DNA of 64,000 nucleotides from Ascaris suum. Taxonomy: Eukaryota > Nematoda > Chromadorea > Rhabditida > Ascarididae. A program made the position numbers and the translations under genes. Below, piece after piece: positions 41,061 through 53,800 of the stretch. Location of the stretch: positions 11,413,484 through 11,477,483 of the forward strand of contig CM024174.1 in the NCBI GenBank assembly GCA_013433145.1, in the 5' to 3' direction. The notes beneath the pieces were generated by a model. That model did not search any database. It worked only from the letters and a program-made list of their open reading frames with translations, and had not been told where the DNA came from. Positions within the stretch are counted from its first letter, which is position 1; every line of letters starts with the position of its first letter.

Positions 41061-43204
41061 GTTTACCAGCACTAGTAATTATAGCACAAATGTTTAGGCG
41101 ATATCTTTATTTATAGAGGTTTTATGCAAAAGGGGAGGAAATAAATAAATAAATAAAGCATACAAAAAATAAAAGGAACACAATAAAGAGGGATTCAAAG
41201 AATTTAATCGTAAATCAATTGTAGAGAGTGGTCAAGGATCGGAAATGACCGGAAAATATAATAATACCGCAAGTGACCAGAAGCGAATGGGCACTAACTG
41301 GAGATGATCTAGTACACATTAGCGATGCGTCGTGGATCAGCTTGGCGTAGAGGTCCTCTTTGATGGAATGTATCGGTCATAAATCTCACACATAAACATC
41401 AACAAACCAGGTTTAAAGAGAGGGATCGCAATATATGTAGACATTTGTATGTTGAGGAAACATCTTGAAGGAGTACCATAGATTATCTCAATAGCCTGAG
41501 GGCAATGTTCATACAGAGGCGTAAGCATAGGTTGGTCAAGGTGGACTTATAAAACTTCATCGATGAACGCATCTTGCGGCGTACACTCACACCTATTTTT
41601 ATCCTGTCGATAACAAGGATACCTTCACCTTTTTTCTTTGAAACCTTTTATCATGGATGAGAAGTTCAGGTCCTGTTTTATGGTCGACGTGAAATTCAGG
41701 TCTTTGCCTTCAGTTTTCCTACTCCAAACTTATCAGGATAAACGAAATTCCCTTTCTTTATATGTCTCTGATATTAAAGGTGAGGAAAATCAAAAAAAAA
41801 AGTGCTCAGGTAAGGCGGAATTTTTTTAGCAGTAACTTATCTACTCAGGTATTTCAAAAATTCCATTGAAAAAACTATAGATAAAAGCGATTTTTTGATA
41901 GGATCGAAAAAACATATTTCAAGACAATCCTATATAAACAAATAAACGTACAAACTGATAGTACAATAAGGCGCCAACAATTATTTATAATTTTTTATAT
42001 GCAAATATATTGCATATGCATAGAGAATTAAGAGACTTTTCGTATATTTCGATTAGGGATAAGAGAGTTTGAAAAATTTTGACTGATGAATTTCATTTGA
42101 GGTAATAAATATTACGTTTAATTCGAGTCTTTTATTTCTCGCTTTTCATATAAAATGAGGGAATTTTATTTTATAACTCAATTGTAGAGGACTTTTAAGT
42201 TAGATTTATATAGTAATTACCACTGATAGCAGTACTACTGAAATAACTATTACACTTTAGTTTTCATTACCATCTGAAATAAGTTATTACAGCTGCGACA
42301 ATGAAAGAATGTTGAAATCAGACCTCACCACGAATGATAGCTTACGATAACTTTTGTTTTTGCAATGCTTTTAAATTCTCTGAATGATTCCCAAACCGAT
42401 TCCCTTGATTAACGAACGATCGAATTTTTTCGTAATCGGCGCGCTTCTTGAACGGTAATAAGGCGTGATTTCTACCTGGATTAAACCGTCAAGGATTTTT
42501 ACCTTTATGGGTTGTTAAGAAGTTAGTAGAAGTATTGATGATTCGAGTTGTGTTTCTTAACTATACGTAGAAAATTTCAACTGCTATGTAGATAATTTTG
42601 AATAATTATATTGTAACAGGTTTCAGTTGTTATCGTTGCGATCCGTCTAACGTCATCTCGAGCATGGTTTTCCATCACAATCGAGTTGTAAAAATAAGTG
42701 AATTTGAAACTCGCGATGAGTTTATAAAATCTTCAATTCGAGCATTCAAATTCAAGTTTTCAAAATGATCTATCGTGAAATTCAAAAATTTCATCGCACT
42801 TTTTCGCCCGTTTCTCTGTCTATGGGTAAAATTTTCTTGCATATTTGGGAAATTTAGCTATCAGGCGAAAAAAAAAAACCTTTTTTCTTAAGAAATATCA
42901 AATAATGCTGCGTTGAGATGAGTAAAACCGGCTAGCGTAAATGATCTTGCGATTGCCTTACATGGAAGTTTTATGTGGAACTATGAATTAATCATATTTC
43001 TATAATGCAAGAATGGAAAATTCTTTTATTATCATTTCGCTGAAATTTGCGATTGCAAAATTCTCAACGAAATGCTCATCAATTTAGTAGGTGACAGCCG
43101 TGTGGTGCTATCACAAGTCTTCCCATCTTCCCATGTATAATTAGCATCAGGCAAATATTAGAGAGTAATGCTATCATCTGTTTGCGTTGATAGAATGCAA
43201 TTTA

Positions 43205-43226
43205 TTATTGAATTTTTCTATTTTAG
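43205..43226 (+). promoter_or_regulatory. Probable trans-splice acceptor at the U1-C start codon
   Basis: A pyrimidine-rich stretch ending TTTTAG stands directly against the ATG of U1-C. An acceptor with no upstream coding exon is the usual mark of spliced-leader addition in nematodes. If used, the mature mRNA would have no gene-encoded 5' leader. Confidence 0.6.
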
Positions 43227-44619
43227 ATGCCAAAATATTACTGCGATTATTGCGATACGTTTCTTACGCATGATTCACCATCGGTGAGAAAGACACATAA
43301 TGGTGGGCGAAAACATAAGGTGAGCGAATTACCTGTATTGGTTTATTTTACACCTGTTTAGACCGGTTTAAACTTCTTTGTATTACTGATAAATATGAAT
43401 GGTGCAATCGAACATTGTTTCACTTGATCTTTGTACACTGGGCTGGTTTTCTTTCATGCTCAGTTTGCGGTTTTAAAGTGCTTCAGATTACACCTTGCTT
43501 CAAGTTTTTTTTTTCAGGTTAGATGTTAGGTAGCATATTCAGCCGATTCCAAAGGCTGCGAATTATTTCAGAATGGTTAAATTTTAACCGCTCTTCTCGG
43601 TTATTTTATTGCCACATGCATCGATTCATTAATAATAACGATAGTAAAGATATCCTGGCGTGCCTTACGCTGTTGTCGTTTTTTTTTTGCATATTTTTAT
43701 TGAAATATACGTCGGTACTAATCCCCGGAATGAAGTATCAGAAACCTCGATATTAGAGTGAGGAGACTGCATTTAAGATATTTAAGGTTTTATAGTTTTT
43801 TCTTTATTATTATAATCTGTAAGGTTTTTAGTATCGACGCAGCTGATATTTAAGGTTTTTTTCTTTATTATTATTAGCACGTTCATTGTTACAAAAGGTA
43901 GGCATCGGAAAAGATTTACATACAATAGATAATGTGCGCATAACAAAATTCGAAGTTTTTTTAGAGCATATTCAAGAATTATGGATTGTCACAGAAAACA
44001 TCATATTGAAGTATGCAACTTTACCTGCTTTACCTGTTCATATTATGAGCCTATCATCTTTGATCTCCTTCCTTCTCCTCCTCCCTCTTCTTCCATTTCA
44101 TAGTCGTCGTTCTTGTTTCCGCCTTATATCGGCTATAGTCTTGTCGGTGATTTAACAATTAAATCTGAGCATTTAAATGCAGACGGCAACGTTATATTGG
44201 TGCGAAAATATGTATATATGATTATCTCATAATATATGAATGTTTTTTGTCTTGAAGGAGAATGTGCGTATGTTCTATCAAAAATGGATGGAGGAACAAG
44301 CGCAAAAATTAGTTGACGCAACGACAAAAGCTTTTACGCAGGGACGCATTGGTGTTGCAGCGCCACCTGTAGCTGCCGGTGGTGCTGGCGCAGCACCAAG
44401 AATGCCAATTGTATGTTTTTTTGTAAACGATTTTAATTTATTTTATTGTTTCGTAGGGTTTATATTACGAAAATCAAGGTGTGCTTTTAATAGCACTTAC
44501 CTGGAAAGGTGTGGATATTTATTAACTCTGAAGGGATGATCCAGGATGCGTATAATCTGTCAATAATAGATATAATGCTCCTTGAATATAAGAATTGCTA
44601 AATTTTGCATGTATTTTCG

Positions 44620-44680
<61 letters not shown>

Positions 44681-45212
44681 CATTCAAAACTCAAATTCGG
44701 TCTGATAACTCGGCGTAGTAGGTGGTGGAGGATTGCATTATTGAAAAAGGCTTGTCATTTTGATGTGTTGGGATAATCGTATTCTTCGAGGTGATTGAAA
44801 TTGATATGGGGTGGAGATACATTTACAGGATAAACTGATTTTTAAAAGAAAGCAGTGTTGACCCGATCAGTCAATAATCAATAATTGTTGCTTCTCAGTA
44901 ATCAATCAATAATGATCAAGTTTATGGGAGAAGTGGAATAGGGATTATTTGTTAAATTTTTACCTAGTCGACTACAAAAATAGAGCGTTTTAGAGGAATT
45001 ATTATGAGGCCCTCTTGAAATAAAATAGTGTAATATTTCAGACAATGCCAGGACCACGTGGAGCACCATTAATGCCACCAATAGGAGCGCCACCGATGCG
45101 TGGACCAATGCCATTCCCATATCCGCCGATGGGAGCTGCGATGGGTCCGCCAGGGATGATGATAAGACCACCGTTTATGATGCCTCCAGCCGCACGTATG
45201 GGAATGAGATGA
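43227..45212 (+). CDS. SNRPC: U1 small nuclear ribonucleoprotein C
   Basis: U1-C helps the U1 snRNP recognise 5' splice sites at the start of spliceosome assembly in the nucleus. There are three exons: 43227-43319, 44258-44410 and 45042-45212, in total 138 residues. Exon 1 is the complete zinc-finger segment ([16 protein letters not shown] then [13 protein letters not shown]), with two Cys and two His ligands as in all U1-C proteins. Exon 2 continues [16 protein letters not shown] and then turns Ala/Gly/Pro-rich. Exon 3 is the usual Met/Pro/Gly-rich tail ([20 protein letters not shown]) ending RMGMR. The length is normal for the family. Exon 2 follows an AAG instead of CAG acceptor. The intron before exon 3 contains a (TA)n tract. 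Confidence 0.97.
44622..44680. repeat. (TA)n microsatellite
   Basis: About 59 bases of alternating A and T in intron 2 of U1-C. Confidence 0.95.
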
Positions 45213-46741
45213 GGAGAATGGCATTGTCTCGATTTTATATCCTCTCGTTTTTTTTTTTGTTTCAGGTTCACAACTTGTTTATTTCATTCACAGATTAATT
45301 TAAAAAACAAGTGAGGGGTAATTCAGATGGAACTGATACGATGATGACGTCATATTATGAAAAATTCGCAGATTTGAGGGAATGCGGTAGAAAGAGCCAG
45401 GTATGAGTAAGCAGCATTGCTTGTTTCATCTCATCGCAGCTTTATTATAGCTTCCTTTGTTGTAGTCCTTCACATTTGCACATAGGTTAGCAGAGTCAAT
45501 CAGCGCTATGCAATGCTCTACTCCAGGGGATTCGTCGAGTGCTCCGTAGGATTATGCAAGATCAAATGGGCTGAATATGCACATAGTTATGATCAAAGCC
45601 GCAAGACATGTGAATGGGCACTTGTTCGTCTTTTTTTCAGAGAGGGGGGGGGATGGGAATCGCGGGGTTTTGCCGACAGTTTTATTTATTTCTTTAATAG
45701 TTGACTTTGCTTAGGAACAATTTTTGAAAGAGATTAACTAAAGCAGTGCCATTTCTTTGTGTTCGCAAGTTTCGATAATTTGGGACAGATATTATCTTAG
45801 TTGAAATTTGAATATGGAAATAATTTCATTAGAAATACTTTTATGAAAGTATTTAATTGATATTTTATGGGGCATCATCAATTATTTATTCTCTTTTCAT
45901 TGAAAAAAAAAAGATCGGCAAACGAGGATCGATTATTTCGCTATCGAAATTATTTTCTGCATTTTTGAAAATTTTCTCGTCTATTTTTCAATTTCAATAC
46001 TCTCATTTTGTGAGCTTTGATATATATTATTTCAAAAACATTTAACAAAATGCGTAATTTTTATTTCTATTCTTTTTTTTTTTTTTTGTTGAATGAAAGT
46101 GTGTTTCGAGGAAAATTACTGCGATTTCTTAGCTCATTCTAAATTTAATTTACAGTGACCTTTGATTGATGCATATATGGGAAACTATTCAGAAGTTAGA
46201 TTGCAGTCCACTTTCTCGTTGCCTCCTCCCCATCCTTCCTCACTCCCTTTCCTTTCCATCGTCGAATCTTCATCTCTAATGATCACTTTTTGAGATGTTG
46301 AGATAACCCATTCAGAGTTGTTTTCATCGATTCACGAAGTATACCGTTAATATCATCAATTTTGTGAATTATTTAAGTACTCCTCAAAAGTTTTCAATAA
46401 AATGGATTTGAAATATATATGCACTGAAAATTTGAATTTATTTTTTTCCTCATATTTGCATTTGCAGATAACTTATTTGACTAGTGCTTTGATAGGGATT
46501 GTGAACCCTTAAAGTTGAGTGTGCATTTGTTGTTCCCGCATCGTCTGATCGTATCTCTTTTATTCGGCTATAACCTCTCAACTTTATATTTGTTCCTTCG
46601 CAACTGCATACTTTTGAATCAAATCCTAACATTACATGCACATTTTTCCGAGATAGTTTTGAATGTTGTTATGGCTTGATTCATCGATTTCTTCAGCCAT
46701 TAAAAGGTTTTTTTTTTTTTCTATGCGTTATTAAGTTGAAT

Positions 46742-46937
46742 AAGTTGTCGCAATGTTGTTGTGGTCATTTGTATACCTATCAAGTTGTCGGTACGTTGAT
46801 GTGGTCATTCGTGTACCTATCAGGTTGTCGGTACGTTGATGTGGTCATTCGTGTATCTATCAATTGTCGGTACGTTGATATGGTCATTCGTGTACCTGTC
46901 AAGTTGTCGGTACGTTGTTGTGGTCATTTGTGGTCAC
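46742..46937. repeat. 40-bp minisatellite, about five copies
   Basis: The unit is close to AAGTTGTCGGTACGTTGATG followed by TGGTCATTCGTGTACCTATC. Copies 2-4 are most alike; the first and last are diverged, and a still more degenerate copy follows to about 46990. Confidence 0.92.
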
Positions 46938-47665
46938 TTGCTTACGTATCGAGTTGGATAAATTGTGTTGACATTGATGTGGTCATTGTTCAGTGCTGTT
47001 ATTTGTTACGATGCGTATAGTGTTTGCATGGAACAGAGTGCTATCAATGCTATAGCATTCAATATGTTATACTGTTGCTTTTAATCTTTTTTTTTGAAAC
47101 GAATAAACAGTTTTTTTTTTGATATTGAGCACTATTATGCATAATTGAGTTTTATATCTCGCTAAGAAATATTATTTGATTTTATTATTAAATTCTTTCC
47201 TTTTAAAGGTTAAACAATTCAACTTGATCAAGTTGTAATTCAACTTGACCAAATTGTAATTCAAACTTTTTTTTTATTTCGTAAACGTTCGTTATATATG
47301 CGAAGAAATAATAAAGACCATAAATGTTTATGTGGTGCGTAGAAATTTTTTTTTTTGAAGCAAATTTGTTGAGTGATTTTATGAACGGATAAAGTCTAGT
47401 AATTAGTGAGAATTGTTGAAGTGCTCTTGATAAAAGGTGTTGGCTGTGATGTGGTCATAAAGAAAACCAAAGGCTAGTATTATGTGGTGACATTTATGGG
47501 CTTAATAGTGATATAGGGAGGTAAGCATCTCATTTAGCCTTTTTCCCCCATTTTAAATTGCATTATTGTGATGGCTATAGCAATTATGTATCTCTCTATT
47601 AAAGCATCTAATCTATAAGAAGTGGTCGATAAGCTAATCGTGAGCACTCATCAATTATGATGGAA

Positions 47666-47684
47666 GGGGGGGGGGGGGGGGGGG
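47666..47684. repeat. G homopolymer, 19 bases
   Basis: An uninterrupted G run about 170 bases upstream of the POLE2 leader acceptor. Confidence 0.9.
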
Positions 47685-47834
47685 TGGAGGTTTAGATCGG
47701 TGCATGAAGCAGCGTCGACCTTTAATTTCATTGCGATTTCATTTGGTTGTACATTTTTCTTGTTTCAAAATTACTTTATTAGGTAATAAATATACCAAAT
47801 TGTAGTATATATTAGTGCTAACTATTTTTTTCTG

Positions 47835-47857
47835 TTATTTTATTTGTATGCGTTTAG
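47835..47857 (+). promoter_or_regulatory. Probable trans-splice acceptor of POLE2
   Basis: A T-rich stretch ending GCGTTTAG lies 31 bases before the POLE2 ATG. No coding exon of the gene precedes it, so it fits a spliced-leader acceptor with a short 5' leader. Confidence 0.5.
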
Positions 47858-47888
47858 TCGATTCTGCATAATTCCAAACGATAGTCTA

Positions 47889-50800
47889 ATGAGCGTCGAT
47901 TCGGATCGCTTAAGAAAACAACTAAAAACAGCTTTTCAACTACGATCATACTCTTTGAAACGGTTAGTGGTGATATTATTTGTTGATCCGTTTTTTTTTG
48001 TTTTCAATAATACCCTCATTTTGGATAATTCAATTATCATCTCATTCACCACAGGACTTGCATTCAGTGGGGGGGGGGGGGGGGGGAGTGGGAGGGGATT
48101 GATGTAAATAACTTTATTAGGGGATTCTATGCTCTGTTTAAATTTTATGAGGTGATAGCCTGTTCCATGATGCGGTTATAATTCATTTTCTCGCCTTCTT
48201 GATGTCTGGTGTAATGGTCCATTGGGGTTTTTTTCGTGATCATGTTTTTGCATTTGTAATCTTTTTTTAAAATTCAAATAAAACGTTTTCCAACCGCTTT
48301 TCTGCAAGTTATATTTTTATGTTATTTTCAAGAGGAAAGAAATACTTTATTATATATTATTTTCTCGAATATTAGCTCATCTTTGAAAATATTACATCCG
48401 TAAATGCTCAAATTATGTCGTTTATTGTAATATCGATTAAGATATTGTCATTTTAATATCGTAACTCTTAATTGTTGTGCCAGTATGAGATTCAGTAAAT
48501 GATTGAGCTCATCTTCGCTATATCATGGTGGATATTTTCATTAATTAAGTGGTAGTACATTTTACTCGTTCACATAAAAGTGTTTAATTTATCTGAGGAA
48601 TACAAAGAAAATTACTTGAGATTTCATCCACTTAATGCTTGCTTGGGTTTTGAAATTGTCTTGACGGAACGATACGAAGGGAATTTCGACCGATGCATGA
48701 GGAGGGTAACGAAGCTTCGACAACGTGCCAGGTAGCTGCTATATCAAAGAGTGCTTGAGCACGACTTTAAGTGGTTGGGGTCTTTCGTTCTTCGCTATTC
48801 TGGATTTCATACCACATGTGGCGTCTATTTTGGCTGGTACTTTTGGAGAACAAGCATAGAAGAAGTTAATGCTGAAGTTGTATCTTCAATCAGTTGTCGA
48901 CGATCTGTAACACAAGGTGCTGAGTTCAATGTCGATGTTTTTAATATTGGAATGGAAATATACTTTCTGTTGTTTTTTTGATGTGATTGAAGTATATACA
49001 GAGATACACTGGAATATGCAGTGAATATTTTGACCGAATTCGATGACGCACAGAGGTCACGATGGATTGAACGGATTATCGACGCGATCTCGAAGCTCTC
49101 TCGTATGTTATCTTGTTGACATTTTCATTCTTTTTTTATTCTCTTTTATTTTTTGGTAATGAGCAAGAATGGCATTGTCATACGGAAGGGGGAAGGAGGA
49201 GACAGAGGGTAGAAGTTTGTGGGGAATGCGTCAATTCGAAAACAGAAATTACTCGGGAGGGGGGAGGAGGATTTCCGGATTTAGGTATTGTGTTGATCAG
49301 TTCGTTCGGTTATTGAGCTCATCGCTAGCTTCCCGCGTGTATCGCAGTCTAGCTGAGCATAGAGTATATATTATATTAAAACGCCGACGGTATGATTATC
49401 TCAATGAAGCATTCAATTGAGGTGTTTTCTTACGCTTTCAATAAATGCGATGCAATATTTGCATAATTATTTGCTTTTTTATCCATTTCTACAGAAAATA
49501 ATTTGCATATGCATTTAGCATGATAATACATCTATTCGATGTGCTGCTTTTAGTTAATAGTCCATTATTGGATCTGGAAACATTTCAATCCGCAGTCGCT
49601 AATTGTGCGAATAAAAATGCAGCGAAAAGGTTTGTTTTTTTTTTAAAGATTTGTTTGCGATGAATTATCATTTCCTCTATGTTCATTGCGTTTTTTTTTT
49701 TGGTTCTGTTTTGGATGTCAGATACGGTTGCTTTTCGATATTTAGTTCAGTTGCATAGCGGAGGCTTTGGATTTCCGAATTGGAGAAGGGGATGTGGAAG
49801 ACCGGTCATGATCTCTAAGCAAGGAAATGGGGAGAATAAAGGTTTTGACGGGAAGTAGGATTGAATACTCCTAAGGAAGAAACAGCAAAAATTGCTAAAT
49901 TCCTCCTCTAACTTCTCCCCTTTCCTCTCACACTCTCAGGTAGGGGGCGGGGGAAGGCTGATGGATTTGCTCGCCTATTTCGATATTGCGCTTTTTTTTT
50001 ACATTTTAGTGAGTCATTATTTAATGTGATCGATATATTCTCGGCGCCTCGCTTCGATTACGACGATTCGCTGAATAAACTCGTTTTAATTCCCGGTGAG
50101 GCATCTGCGATCGGCAACTGTGATGATGCTGTTAATTTACTCAGAAATCGACTTAAATTTGTCACTCAGGTAGGATGGTCTCATTTTTATTTCACTTTTA
50201 TTTATCAATTTCTCATAGCATTGGCCATTGACCGGCCGGTCATCTTCTGGAGCGGTTTGTAAAAGAATTCAGAGTTATTGCAGGAGGATAGGTCATCTTC
50301 GATAAGCTTTATCAATTATAGAGCTGCCAAGTTTTCGGAGCTCTAAGCGACAATCGAATGGCATAGGAACATATTAAAAAGTGCAAAAAATAGTGAGCGA
50401 TTTGTTGCGGAGAATGTCTGGAGGGCGCAAATTAACGGTGCTTAATTTTTGATGAAGATCTCGTTTTCTCTTATTTTTTCTGACAAGCAAAACCCATACT
50501 TTTTGCCGCCCACTTAAGTGTTCCGATACATTTCTTTAATCTTTGGATCACTGGATAGAGGTAATTTTGTATGTCACGAGTTGCGAGTTATTTCTTACTT
50601 GAATTTGCCTCACTTGCTCTTAGTTACTTTTCATCCGTTTTGCAGTAGTAAAAAGTAGAATATCCGAAAGTATGAATGAGATCTGTGTCATATGTAGTGT
50701 TGCATCCCTTCTTCTTCCATTGGAGGATTTTAGAAATGATTGAGGAGTGGCATTATGGTTCTTATTGCTAGAATTGGTGTATTATGCTTTTTTGAAAATT

Positions 50801-53800
50801 ACATCGGAGCTGAGCGTAGTAATAGAGATATTTAAGCGAGTATTGCGAAGCAGTGCATTCGAACACTATCATCTCAGCACCGTTGAGACATTGCTTGGCT
50901 CAGCCAGTAGAGCCGATAATGTGATCGTCCTCGGTTTATTGACACAATGCTCGGCCGATTCATACCAAGTTGAAGACCTTACAGGTGAGGCAATTTATTT
51001 GTTAGAGGGATTCAAGTCTGAGCTAATTTTGTTTAACGAATAGACTTCTTCTTAGCTTCAGCGGTCAGTTAAAATGAGTGAAATTCTTAATCGTTGATTT
51101 ACTTTTTTATTGCTGTTACTTGTAATGATTTACCCGATTTGATCTTTATCTCTTCACATGGTTTTTTTCATGAAGGTATATTTCTATATAAGTAAGAAGC
51201 GATTTGCCTTTTTATCTATTGGCATATTTCGGTTATATTTCGTCGAGTGAATGAGTATGCAAATCGTATTTCTAAAAGGAAACGTTTGTGGGTGATGGAC
51301 TAGAAAAAATTTCCTTGATTTCTAAATTCTAAGATTGAAAAAAACTCTAAATTAGATTTTCTTTTTTTTAAATTATTAGGGACTGAAATTTTGTTATCCT
51401 ACCGCCAGCTTCAATGCTCTCTCGTTGTGAATTCTTTCGTTAAATGCTCTTATATTTGTAAGCATAAAAATAATATGGCTATTGTAAATTTCAGGCTCAA
51501 TGCCGGTGGATCTAAGCAATGCGACTTTTCATTCGGGTCTATTCACAGATGGATGCATAATGCTACTAGAGGGTTCATATAGCGCTGGCCTGCTAACTGT
51601 GAGTGGCGTTGGTTTGGCACCAATCGAGACCGCCGATGCGACTCGCGCTTTCTTTGGCAATGAGAATTGGTTCGGCGGTGAGAGTGCTGTAGCCTATAGA
51701 ACAGTGCCGAGATTGCGAAGTGCTAACTTGAAGTATACTGATGCGAGGATTGTTTTCTTATCCGACGTCTGGCTCGATGATCCAACGGTTAGTCTATTTC
51801 CTGAAAATGGGAGCACCCAAATCTTGGATTGCAATGAACTGGAGTTGGCAAAATAATTCTTTGCATAGTGCCTGTTCTCTTCACTTTCTTTTGCCTTCTA
51901 TCTCCCATTCATGGAATCTCTTCCTCATTGTCCTTAATTCTTTATTGAATTGCGTTTATCTCTCGTAGTCGGTCGCCTTCATAAACTATGACTTTGTGGT
52001 CGGGTGGTCTCTAAGCTTTGAAAAGGATCCCTTTCGGATTGACCACCAGTTGAGCCGTATTCTTGAGACTCTGCACATACCCTTATACTTTTAAGGGTAC
52101 CGAACGATGTAGTTATTTGACGATTGAATTAATCGTCTAGGAATTGTGGGAGGTGTTTAATTTCAAATAGAAGAAATAAGAGCAGTCCGAGGCACCACCG
52201 GATAGGGGCAATACTGAGAGATAAACTTAGTGAAAATTTCAAAAAGAAAATAATTAGAAAGTTTAAAACAAGTGGCGTACAGCTTGTGAATGGCAGGCGA
52301 TTTTTTTGGTTAGCAGGTTGGCGAGTTGGTTAACGCTTTTTAGTTTTTGGACGATATCAAAAATTTGACCACCGTGAAATCAGTTCCAAAGATTGGCCGA
52401 ATTTATGGATGGGGGACGGGGTTTTATCGATAACAATTACCGATGATAGCGAGCAGATGGTGGAGAAGATGTTATGGAGGTTTTTATTCGTCCAAGAACG
52501 GCTCAGCGCTGGGTCATTCCCAGGTGTGGGGAGGGACGAAGGGGATCGCTTTTTTCAGCACCACATTGATCTGATTGATATTGAATGTCTTGCCTTGTCT
52601 CGTTTATTTTATGTGTAAACTTGCTGGGATGATACCGCAGCATTCTGCCTATGTATCACAGGTGTAATTTACGATCACCGTGCTATTTCAGCTATAAGGC
52701 GTTCTTCTAATTTTTGCCTAAATGGTTTTTGCCCTCTCTAATAAGTTTTCGTTTCTTTTTTTTGAGAAATGATGAAAATGTTTTTATTGTTTATTAAAGA
52801 TATATTTTAGGTGATGAAAGGTCTCTATAATTTATTCGTCGGTTTTTCGGAATCGCCACCAATAGCATTCGTGTTTTGTGGAAATTTCTGCTCATGTGCT
52901 GGAACTCCAGATGCATATAATCGGCTTACTGGTAGTTTTTTTTCTTTAGCAATTGCAAAAAGTAGTTGTTGAAAGGTGAATTCATTTACTGATGGGATTT
53001 ACTAACGTTTGCATTTTGTTGTGCATTGACTGCTTCCCAATGAAACTCTATTGTGGGGGGGGGGGGGGGGGTTGGATCGTCGTTGATAGGCTATATGCGT
53101 GGGATTGGGATTCGTGTACCCATATGATACCTGTACACCATATTTCACACCTATTCATTGGTGTCAAAATAACTCATAGGTATTTAAAGTGGATTTTTTG
53201 CATTATTTGATTTTTCTTTTCACACCGACCGAAATATAGAAACACATTTTTCGTCGAGGATTTTTTTAAAATGAGCGGTCGGGTTAATTAATATGCGAAG
53301 CGAATAATTTGACGTTTTGTCGTTCGTTGTTTACCTGTGATGGTGGTCACTAAGGTGAAAAGAGCGCGAAAGCGCAAGTCATTCATATCATATGCTATAG
53401 CTTGCTTCTCGGTTTGCTTATTTGTTTTATTTATTTCGTTTCATTTGTTCATTAATTATTTTTTTTTATTTGTTCATTATTTCTTTAGTAGCGGATATCC
53501 GTGTTGTGGAAAGTATTTGAATGTATTTAGATGGTTTTCGACACTTAGCAAATATAATTTCGGAGCAAATAGACGAAAATAGTCAGTTGGCCGAGAGTCA
53601 TTTTGTGTTTGTACCTGGTTCTGATGATCCAACTATAGGAACTATACTACCACGGTAAGCATCGTTATTGCATTGCTTATGCAAATTTTTAATTACTGAT
53701 AGTATAATAAAATGACAGTATGTTTCGTTGAATTACTTTGTTTTACTTTGAGTCGGTTTATTTTACTATGCTTGGTTAGGTTATTCAAGTTGTTTTACCT

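Larger units (their letters stand above)
38729..43226. other. Head-to-head spacer between the EGO-2-like gene and U1-C
   Basis: About 4.5 kb separates two divergent start codons, so promoters of both genes should lie here. Just upstream of the EGO-2-like start, 38857-38912 is G-rich on the plus strand with a 12-base or longer G run. A GCCAG acceptor-like site 18 bases before its ATG could mark a trans-splice point. The middle holds a 48-bp minisatellite (40658-40897) and a TAG-rich stretch. A 63-codon ORF at 41337-41528 on the minus strand reads like protein but matches nothing I know. No other coding exon was recognised. Confidence 0.6.
45213..47888. other. Spacer between U1-C and POLE2
   Basis: About 2.7 kb with both flanking genes on the plus strand. 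It contains a 9-base G run at 45644-45652, a 40-bp minisatellite at 46742-46937, a duplicated AATTCAACTTGA element near 47216-47265 and a 19-base G run at 47666-47684. No coding exon was recognised. The gap is longer than typical nematode operon spacing, so separate promoters seem more likely. Confidence 0.6.

Noticed and set aside
44488..44505. ACTTACCTGG in a U1-C intron, identical to part of the U1 snRNA 5' end
   Set aside because: The sequence after it does not follow U1 snRNA stem-loops and no Sm site is evident. It is simply the complement of a consensus donor and probably chance.
48650..48990. ORF pieces inside POLE2 intron 1, including a 76-codon ORF at 48751
   Set aside because: Exons 1 and 2 of POLE2 join in phase and align to the family without any insertion, so no exon is needed here.
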